51,412 nucleotides of DNA from Oxalobacteraceae bacterium (GTDB lineage Bacteria; Pseudomonadota; Gammaproteobacteria; Burkholderiales; Burkholderiaceae_D): assembly GCA_900299005.1 (NCBI GenBank), contig OMID01000083.1, forward strand, positions 1 through 51,412, in the 5' to 3' direction. Both the position numbers and the translations under genes were made by a program. Every line of letters begins with the position of its first letter. Positions within the stretch are counted from its first letter, which is position 1. Below the pieces are notes generated by a model. The model was not told where the DNA came from. It searched no databases and saw only the letters and a list, made by a program, of their open reading frames with translations. This document shows, piece by piece, positions 45,848 through 51,412 of the stretch.

Positions 45848-46495
45848 CTACTCGATTCCCCTCAAACGTTTGAGAAATCGTATCCCCGCCGCCAGCACCA
45901 CCGGCACCACCGCCGCTGCCAACCCGATCAGCACGATAGTATTGAGATGATCACGGATGATCGGGATATTGCCGAAGAAATAGCCTGCAGCTACGAGCAC
46001 CCCGACCCATAGCACGGCACCGGCGAGGTTATACGACTGAAAACGCGCATGAGGCATGCCTGAGATGCCCGCAACAAAGGGGGCAAAAGTTCGTACGACG
46101 GGTAACCAGCGCGCCAGCACAATGGTCTTGCCACCATGCCTTTCGAAAAATGCGTGCGTCTTTTCCAGCGCATTACGATCCAGCCAGCGATAGTTGTGTG
46201 TGTACGCCCGCTGTCCAATGGCGCGGCCCACAAAATAATTGACGGTATTGCCAGTCACTGCGGCCGTCACCAGCAAGCACATGAGCAGCGGCGCGTTCAT
46301 GCCACCGGTGGCGCAAAAAGCGCCACCCATGAACAGTAGCGTATCGCCAGGAAGGAAAGGAAAGATCACCAGCCCTGTTTCGGCAAACACGATGCCAAAC
46401 AGCAGCGCGTAGACCAGCGAACCATAATTCACAAGCAAGTCGCCCAGGGATTTGTCGATATGCAGTATCAGGCCGAGCAGCTGTGTGAATTCCAT
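45848..46495 (-). CDS. DedA-family membrane protein
   Basis: A 215-residue inner-membrane protein of the DedA/SNARE-associated family, which includes proteins that recycle undecaprenyl phosphate and keep proton motive force. Visible motifs are FAETGLVIFPFLPGDTLLFMGGAF, VTAAVTGNTVNYFVGRAIGQRA, and FFERHGGKTIVLARWLPVVRTFAPFVAGISGM with the conserved basic residues, plus GAVLWVGVLVAAGYFFG. The exact paralogue (YqjA, YghB, DedA) cannot be decided by eye. It is divergent from mutL; its 5' end lies 97 bases from the mutL ATG. Confidence 0.9.
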   Translation of the reverse strand: MEFTQLLGLILHIDKSLGDLLVNYGSLVYALLFGIVFAETGLVIFPFLPGDTLLFMGGAFCATGGMNAPLLMCLLVTAAVTGNTVNYFVGRAIGQRAYTHNYRWLDRNALEKTHAFFERHGGKTIVLARWLPVVRTFAPFVAGISGMPHARFQSYNLAGAVLWVGVLVAAGYFFGNIPIIRDHLNTIVLIGLAAAVVPVVLAAGIRFLKRLRGIE

Positions 46496-46580
46496 CGCGA
46501 AGAAAGGGACAGGGCAAACGAGCGCAGATCATACACTGCCCATTGACCGGAGTTGCCATAAACTGCATTCATCCCCCCGG

Positions 46581-46586
46581 TATAAT
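46581..46586 (+). promoter_or_regulatory. -10 element very close to the mutL start
   Basis: A perfect TATAAT ends 6 bases before the mutL ATG. Transcription from it would begin at or next to the ATG, giving a leaderless message. The -35 is not clear: the nearest TTGCCA is 22 bases upstream. Confidence 0.45.
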
Positions 46587-46592
46587 CGCTCA

Positions 46593-48434
46593 ATGTCCCC
46601 GGCCACCCCGTCCGAACGTCCATCAGAGCATGCGCATTTGCGTGTCATTCGACCGCTGCCCGACCAGCTGATTTCGCAAATCGCGGCGGGCGAAGTGATT
46701 GAGCGGCCCTCGGCAGTCGTGAAAGAACTCCTTGAAAATGCACTGGACGCCGGTGCGACCCAGCTGAACATCCGGCTGGAATCGGGTGGCATACAGCGCA
46801 TCTGCATCACCGACAATGGTTGTGGTATCCCTCCGGACCAGTTGCCCTTGGCACTGGCGCGTCATGCCACCTCAAAAATCGCCAGTCTGTCTGATTTGGA
46901 AAACGTGATGACGCTGGGCTTTCGGGGTGAAGCACTGGCATCGATTGCCTCTGTGGCGCAACTGACCATCACGTCCCGCAGCGCGGAACAGGCGCACGCC
47001 TGGCAAGTCAGTGGCCATGCACCCGCGCAGACCACACCCGCGTCTGGCGCCCGAGGCACTGTGATTGACGTGCAGGATCTGTATTTCAATACGCCTGCGC
47101 GCCGTAAATTCCTGAAAACCGAGCAGACCGAATTCGGTCATTGCGCCGAAGTCGTACGACGTATCGCACTTGCGCGACCCGATGTGCAATTCACGCTGTC
47201 CCACAACGGCAAGACGATTGATCACTGGAGAGAATCCTCGCTCGAGCAGCGCAGCGGGCAGATACTCGGCGACGAATTCGTGCAGGCCTCGCTGCCGCTG
47301 AATGAAACGGCAGGAGCCCTTCATTTGCGGGGCCATGTCGGACTGCCAACCGCAGCACGAGCACGCGCAGATTCTCAGTATTTTTATGTGAACGGTCGCT
47401 TCGTCCGTGACAAATTGCTCACGCATGCCATGCGTTCAGCCTATCAGGACGTATTGCACGGCGACCGCTTTCCATCGTACGTGATGATGCTCGATCTCGA
47501 TCCGGCCCTGGTTGATGTGAATGTGCATCCATCAAAAATCGAAGTACGCTTCCGCGAGAGCCGGGCAGTACATCAGTTCGTGTTTCACGCCGTAAGCCGC
47601 GCGCTGGCTCGCACCTCGGCCACGGCACAGGGCACCTCGCCCGGGCCCGTGGCGTCTGCGTCGACAGCCCTGCCGTGGCTTCATACCCGCCCGCAGCAGA
47701 CCAGACTGGGCGTGGCGCAAGAGACTGCGCGCTATGGCGCCCTATTCTCGGATGCGCTCCCTCAAAGTATGCCGCCAGCCACGGACAAGCCGGGGGTCGC
47801 GTCAATGCCAACGCACGGCGCACACGCGAGCGAGCTTGCCTCTGACGATGATCACCCTCTCGGTTTCGCGCTGGCGCAGCTGCACGGCATCTATGTGATC
47901 TCGCAAAACCAGCGCGGGCTGATCCTGGTCGACATGCATGCCGCCCACGAGCGCATTTTGTACGAGCAGTTAAAGCAATCGCTGGACGCCAATGCCGTGC
48001 AGCTGCAGCCACTGCTGATACCGGTTACTTTCGTCGCCGACCCGGTGGAGGTCGGCACCGTCGAAGAACATCGCGACACGCTCGCAGCGCTGGGTTTCGA
48101 TATCGCCATCATGTCGCCGACGACCCTCGCGGTACGTGCGATTCCCGCGCTGCTCAAGAACAGCGATGCGCAATCGCTGGCTCGCGATGTGGTGCGTGAC
48201 TTGCGTGAATTTGGCGGCTCGCGTGTGCTCGTCGAGCGCCGCAATGAGATGCTTGGCACGCTGGCATGCCACACCGCCGTACGCGCCAACCGGCTGCTCA
48301 CGCTACCAGAAATGAATGCATTGCTGCGACAAATGGAAGCCACCGAGCGCGCCGACCAGTGTAACCATGGCAGACCCACCTGGGTACAGCTGGCATTGTC
48401 TGATCTCGACAAGCTATTCCTGCGCGGCCAATAA
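46593..48434 (+). CDS. mutL: DNA mismatch repair protein MutL
   Basis: MutL links mismatch recognition by MutS to strand cutting. The 613-residue protein has the GHKL ATPase at the N-terminus: LISQIAAGEVIERPSAVVKELLENALDAGAT, ITDNGCGIPPDQL, HATSKIASLSDLENV, TLGFRGEALASIASVA, and YFNTPARRKFLK. A transducer domain (VDVNVHPSKIEVRF) follows, then a Pro/Ala-rich linker at about 360-430 and the C-terminal dimerisation domain (LVDMHAAHERILYEQ). No DQHAAxExE endonuclease motif is present in full, so it likely needs MutH or another nuclease. I chose ATG 46593; the upstream frame overlaps dedA. Confidence 0.95.
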   Translation: MSPATPSERPSEHAHLRVIRPLPDQLISQIAAGEVIERPSAVVKELLENALDAGATQLNIRLESGGIQRICITDNGCGIPPDQLPLALARHATSKIASLSDLENVMTLGFRGEALASIASVAQLTITSRSAEQAHAWQVSGHAPAQTTPASGARGTVIDVQDLYFNTPARRKFLKTEQTEFGHCAEVVRRIALARPDVQFTLSHNGKTIDHWRESSLEQRSGQILGDEFVQASLPLNETAGALHLRGHVGLPTAARARADSQYFYVNGRFVRDKLLTHAMRSAYQDVLHGDRFPSYVMMLDLDPALVDVNVHPSKIEVRFRESRAVHQFVFHAVSRALARTSATAQGTSPGPVASASTALPWLHTRPQQTRLGVAQETARYGALFSDALPQSMPPATDKPGVASMPTHGAHASELASDDDHPLGFALAQLHGIYVISQNQRGLILVDMHAAHERILYEQLKQSLDANAVQLQPLLIPVTFVADPVEVGTVEEHRDTLAALGFDIAIMSPTTLAVRAIPALLKNSDAQSLARDVVRDLREFGGSRVLVERRNEMLGTLACHTAVRANRLLTLPEMNALLRQMEATERADQCNHGRPTWVQLALSDLDKLFLRGQ

Positions 48435-48438
48435 CGTG

Positions 48439-49656
48439 ATGAGTCACCCACCGCTGACTCAGTTCGCGCACGCGCCCATCCTCGTGCTGATCACCACGCT
48501 ATTGATGATGCAGCCGCTCTCGACTGATTTGTACCTTGCATCGTTGCCCAGTCTGAGCCGCGTGTTCGAAGTCCCTGTCGCCACGGTGCAGCTGACCTTG
48601 TCATTGTTCGTGATCGGCTTTGGCAGTGCGCAGCTGATTGTTGGCCCGCTCTCCGACCGGTACGGGCGTCGTCCCGTGCTGCTGGCAGGACTAGCCACCT
48701 ACGTCACGGCCAGCCTGCTGTGTGGCCTGTCGATATCCATGGACATGCTGATCACAGCACGGTTTGTGCAGGCACTCGGCTGCTGCACCGCTGTGATGAT
48801 TGCGCGTGCTATCGTGCGCGATGCCTATGCTCCCGAACACAGCGCACGGGTCATTGCGCGCGCCAGCACCTGGCTGTCGATGGCGCCTATCATCGGCCCC
48901 ATGCTGGGCTCGATACTGCAAGTAAATTTCGGCTGGCGCGCAGCCTTTGCAATATTGAGTATGTTTTCCGCAGCGCTGCTCGTGATCTGCGCTGTGCGTC
49001 TGCCAGAAACCAATGAGCACAAAAATCCGCAGGCGACGAATCTGCGCGGCCTGATCGATAACTATCGATTGGTGATGGGTTCGCATGATTTCTGGAGCCA
49101 TGTACTACCCTCGGCATTGTCATACGGTGGAATTTTCTTGTTCATCTCAGGATCATCCTTCGCCCTGATCAACGTGCTGGGCGTACCCACACAATGGTTC
49201 GGTGTTTGCTTTGCGCTGGCCGTGTCGGGTTACATGACCGGCACACTGATCTGCCGGCGGCTGCTGATGAGTATCACCGGCCCCAAAGCCCTGCGCCTTG
49301 GTACTGCCTGCGCACTCGCTGGCGGCAGCTTTTTTTTGATAGCGACACTGATTGGACTATGGCACTGGAGCATGGTCGTGCTGTCGATGTTCATCACCAT
49401 GGCATCCCACGGCATCATCTTCCCGGTCACGCAAGCAGGCGCTGTCGCCCCCTTTCCCAAACAAGCCGGTACTGCGGCCGGCCTCATGGGCGCGATGATG
49501 ATGGCCTGTGCATTTGTCGTCGGTAGCCTGGTTGGCGCAACGCACAATGGCACGCTCTATCCGTTGGCAATCATTTCCTGCTGCATTGGCTCACTGAATT
49601 TCATCACGGTGCGACTCATGTCACGCAACCCGACGCTCGCTGATTCCGGCGCATGA
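48439..49656 (+). CDS. MFS drug-resistance transporter, Bcr/CflA family
   Basis: A 405-residue proton-driven exporter with twelve hydrophobic segments. The family hallmarks are [16 protein letters not shown] after the first helix, [29 protein letters not shown] (the A motif), [30 protein letters not shown], and [13 protein letters not shown] (C motif of drug/H+ antiporters). Bcr exports bicyclomycin and CflA chloramphenicol in known systems; the substrate here is unknown. I placed the start at ATG 48439, four bases after the mutL stop. A GTG at 48436 is also possible. It overlaps miaA by 4 bases (ATGA), so mutL, this gene and miaA appear co-transcribed. Confidence 0.9.
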   Translation: MSHPPLTQFAHAPILVLITTLLMMQPLSTDLYLASLPSLSRVFEVPVATVQLTLSLFVIGFGSAQLIVGPLSDRYGRRPVLLAGLATYVTASLLCGLSISMDMLITARFVQALGCCTAVMIARAIVRDAYAPEHSARVIARASTWLSMAPIIGPMLGSILQVNFGWRAAFAILSMFSAALLVICAVRLPETNEHKNPQATNLRGLIDNYRLVMGSHDFWSHVLPSALSYGGIFLFISGSSFALINVLGVPTQWFGVCFALAVSGYMTGTLICRRLLMSITGPKALRLGTACALAGGSFFLIATLIGLWHWSMVVLSMFITMASHGIIFPVTQAGAVAPFPKQAGTAAGLMGAMMMACAFVVGSLVGATHNGTLYPLAIISCCIGSLNFITVRLMSRNPTLADSGA

Positions 49657-50591
49657 AAACTTCCATCGCTGTGGCGATCATGGGCCCTACCGCGTCTGGC
49701 AAAACAGCGGCGGCGCTCAGCATCGCGCGCGCACTCCCCTGCGAAATCATCTCAGTGGATTCTGCGCTGATTTATCGCGGCATGGACATTGGCACGGCGA
49801 AACCCACCACAGCAGAATTGTCGGAGGTGCCGCATCACCTTATCGATATTCTTGATCCGAGCGATGCTTACTCAGTGATGCAATTCCGTCAGGAGGCGCT
49901 GCGACTCGTGGCCGATATACAGGCGCGTGGCAAGCTGCCACTGCTGGTAGGCGGTACCATGCTGTACTTCAAGGGACTCCGCGATGGACTTGACGACTTG
50001 CCGCAAGCCGACCCGGCGCTGCGCGCGCAGCTCGACATGGAGATCACCCGTCACGGAACCCCTGCGCTGCATGCGCGCTTGCGCGAGCTCGATCCGGTGA
50101 CCGCAGCCAGGCTCAACCCGGCCGACACCCAGCGCGTGCAGCGCGCCCTGGAGATTATTGCGCTGACGGGCAAACCCATGTCGGCGCTGATTGCCAAAGG
50201 ATCACGACCATCGCTTCCCTTCGAGCTGATTTCTTTCGCCCTCGAACCATCAATACGTAGCTCGCTACATCAGCGAATCGCCGACCGGTTTGACGCAATG
50301 TTGTCTGCGACCCCAAGCTTGCTGGATGAAGTCATTGCACTTCGCGAGAGAGGCGATCTTCATCCCGGCTTGCCCTCGATACGCTGCGTAGGTTACCGGC
50401 AAGCCTGGGACTACCTCGACGGAAAATTCGACAAGACCGCGCTGCGAGAAAAAGGCATCGCCGCCACGCGACAACTGGCCAAACGGCAGCTCACCTGGCT
50501 GAGAAGCATGGAAGATCGCCTCGTGATTGATTGCCTCTCCGAGCATCCCGCCACCCCAATGCTGAAAGCGGTGCAGCGTCGGCTGGGTTGA
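49653..50591 (+). CDS. miaA: tRNA dimethylallyltransferase MiaA
   Basis: MiaA adds dimethylallyl to N6 of A37 in tRNAs that read UNN codons. The 312-residue protein has the P-loop [14 protein letters not shown], the [17 protein letters not shown] prenyl-donor site, [36 protein letters not shown], and [15 protein letters not shown] plus [13 protein letters not shown] near the C-terminus. Its close linkage to mutL is conserved in proteobacteria (mutL-miaA-hfq in E. coli), but no hfq follows here; a tRNA gene does. Confidence 0.96.
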   Translation: MKTSIAVAIMGPTASGKTAAALSIARALPCEIISVDSALIYRGMDIGTAKPTTAELSEVPHHLIDILDPSDAYSVMQFRQEALRLVADIQARGKLPLLVGGTMLYFKGLRDGLDDLPQADPALRAQLDMEITRHGTPALHARLRELDPVTAARLNPADTQRVQRALEIIALTGKPMSALIAKGSRPSLPFELISFALEPSIRSSLHQRIADRFDAMLSATPSLLDEVIALRERGDLHPGLPSIRCVGYRQAWDYLDGKFDKTALREKGIAATRQLAKRQLTWLRSMEDRLVIDCLSEHPATPMLKAVQRRLG

Positions 50592-50628
50592 CACCAAGCC
50601 ACCCAACCGCGATAATCGCCGGCTTCGT

Positions 50629-50705
50629 GGTGATATAGCTCAGCTGGTTAGAGCACAGCACTCATAATGCTGGGGTCGGTGGTTCAAGTCCACCTATCAC
50701 CACCA
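50629..50705 (+). tRNA. tRNA-Met (CAU), elongator type
   Basis: A standard cloverleaf: acceptor GGTGATA/TATCACC, A73 and encoded CCA, D-arm GCTC-AGCTGGTTA-GAGC, anticodon stem around CTCATAA with anticodon CAT, and T-arm GGTGG-TTCAAGT-CCACC. The ACTCATAATGCTGGGGTC part is like elongator tRNA-Met of E. coli. Unlike the tRNA at 26637 its D-loop is the normal size. Confidence 0.93.
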
Positions 50706-51049
50706 GCTAAATTTAAGTAAATCAAGCATTTAGAGTGATCTAAGTGCTTTTTTTACATCTCAAAGCCTGTGGCAGCGTAGTCGCTTATACGCTGGCATCG
50801 AGACAAAAAGGTACACCATCGATCGCTTTGAAAATCGGGACTGGAACAGGCGCTCTGATGGGGGCAGCAAGAGCGAATGTTGCCAGCACCGGAGCGCCCG
50901 CGCCAATGCTGGCACCGGCCACTGGTTCCATGCTGACTGTCCTAGCCTCCCTGACCCGCAGAGAACACAACGAAGACCAGTCCCTCAATCCTGCCGAGAC
51001 ATGTCAAGGGATCGCAATGGGCATCGGTACCGTGATGAGTTTAGGCATG
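50706..51049. other. Gap between tRNA-Met and tandem repeats
   Basis: These 344 bases contain short open frames on both strands without family features. I see no promoter, RNA fold or coding sequence I would defend. Confidence 0.4.
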
Positions 51050-51412
51050 GTGGGTTGGGGGTGACCCTCAAGTCGTCATCCTGACGAAAGTCAGGATCCA
51101 TCGATGTGTACCACGGGCGTTTCAATGCGAGCGCCACTGCCAGAGTAGGCATGGGTCCCAGCTTGCGCTGGGACGACGGTGGGTTGGGTGTGACCCTAAA
51201 GTCGTCATCCTGACGAAAGTCAGGATCCCTCGTTGTGTGCCACGGGCGTTTCAATACGAGCGGCACTGCCAGAGTAGGTAGGCATGGGTCCCCGCTTGCG
51301 CTGGGACGACGGTGGGTTGGGTGTGACCCTTAAGTCGTCATCCTGACGAAAGTCAGGATCCCTCGTTGTGTGCCACGGGTGTTTCAATGCGAGCGGCACT
51401 GCCAGAGTAGGT
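51050..51412. repeat. Tandem repeat of about 130 bp, at least 2.8 copies, built on REP-like palindromes
   Basis: Units start at 51050, 51179 and 51312 with GTGGGTTGGG; spacing is 129 and 133 bases (a 4-base GTAG duplication explains the difference). The third copy runs off the window. Each unit holds two palindromes: GTCATCCTGACGAAAGTCAGGAT and, in the other direction, CCCAGCTTGCGCTGGGACGACG. They belong to the same loose family as the pair at 4750-4833. Confidence 0.85.

Noticed and set aside
50744-51064. Possible 106-codon gene after tRNA-Met
   Set aside because: Repetitive Gly/Ala/Thr/Pro composition, no family features, no ribosome-binding site, and it runs into the repeat array.
50985-51266. 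Minus-strand frame across the tandem repeats
   Set aside because: It only translates repeat units (DPDFRQDDD occurs twice) and is typical of spurious proteins from REP arrays.
51050-51412. Possible CRISPR array
   Set aside because: Units of about 130 bases are nearly identical along their whole length; no short repeat alternates with unique spacers.

Overview
The window looks like chromosome from a betaproteobacterium, most likely Burkholderiales and perhaps close to Oxalobacteraceae. This is an inference from gene families and gene order: hemF-nadD-rsfS-rlmH-maf-rng, a 2-Cys OhrR/Ohr pair, a dinB variant with a family-typical insertion, rpsU-yqeY-dnaG-rpoD, and an RpoD with a very long Lys/Ala/Pro-rich N-terminus. 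Most of the sequence is housekeeping, with three accessory patches.

Layout. 1-4731: a tight plus-strand run from heme synthesis (hemF, 5' end outside the window) through NAD synthesis (nadD), ribosome silencing (rsfS), 23S rRNA methylation (rlmH), nucleotide pyrophosphatase (maf) and RNase G (rng). 4750-12865: a surface-glycan patch with an LpcC-like mannosyltransferase, a frameshifted manC, an FkbM methyltransferase, three more glycosyltransferases and an OpgB-like phosphoglycerol transferase. 12813-18634: an AhpD-like protein, msbA and dnaE on the minus strand. 18761-24515: trhO, dinB, ohr/ohrR with a clear operator, gluQ and rhlE. 24516-26715: an accessory patch with a nucleotidyltransferase-like protein that has lost two catalytic aspartates, tandem stem-loops, and the relic of an integrative element whose att repeat copies the 3' half of a tRNA-Ile2(CAU). 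26805-32431: the macromolecular-synthesis cluster rpoD, dnaG, yqeY, rpsU. 32546-39019: a BaiN/HI0933 flavoprotein, ybiB, a lone PP2C phosphatase, tsaD, plsY, xerD and ogt. 39063-42944: a DctPQM TRAP transporter and a divergent AEC-family carrier. 42930-50591: queG, tsaE, a Tat-exported amidase, dedA, mutL, a Bcr/CflA-type efflux pump and miaA. A tRNA-Met(CAU) follows, and the window ends in tandem repeats built from REP-like palindromes.

How the genes fit together. ManC would make GDP-mannose for the mannosyltransferase whose stop codon it overlaps; the lesion in manC suggests either a lost mannose branch or a sequence error. MsbA (flipping lipid A-core) and OpgB (decorating periplasmic glucans) belong to the same envelope theme. 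tsaD/tsaE (t6A), queG (queuosine), gluQ (glutamyl-queuosine), trhO (cmo5U) and miaA (i6A) form a notable concentration of tRNA-modification genes.

Best candidates for a second look: the degenerate CD-NTase-like protein at 24780-25571, the element relic at 25915-26715 with its oddly enlarged tRNA D-loop, the manC frameshift, and the histone-H1-like tails on RsfS and RpoD. I did not find a convincing new multi-gene system.
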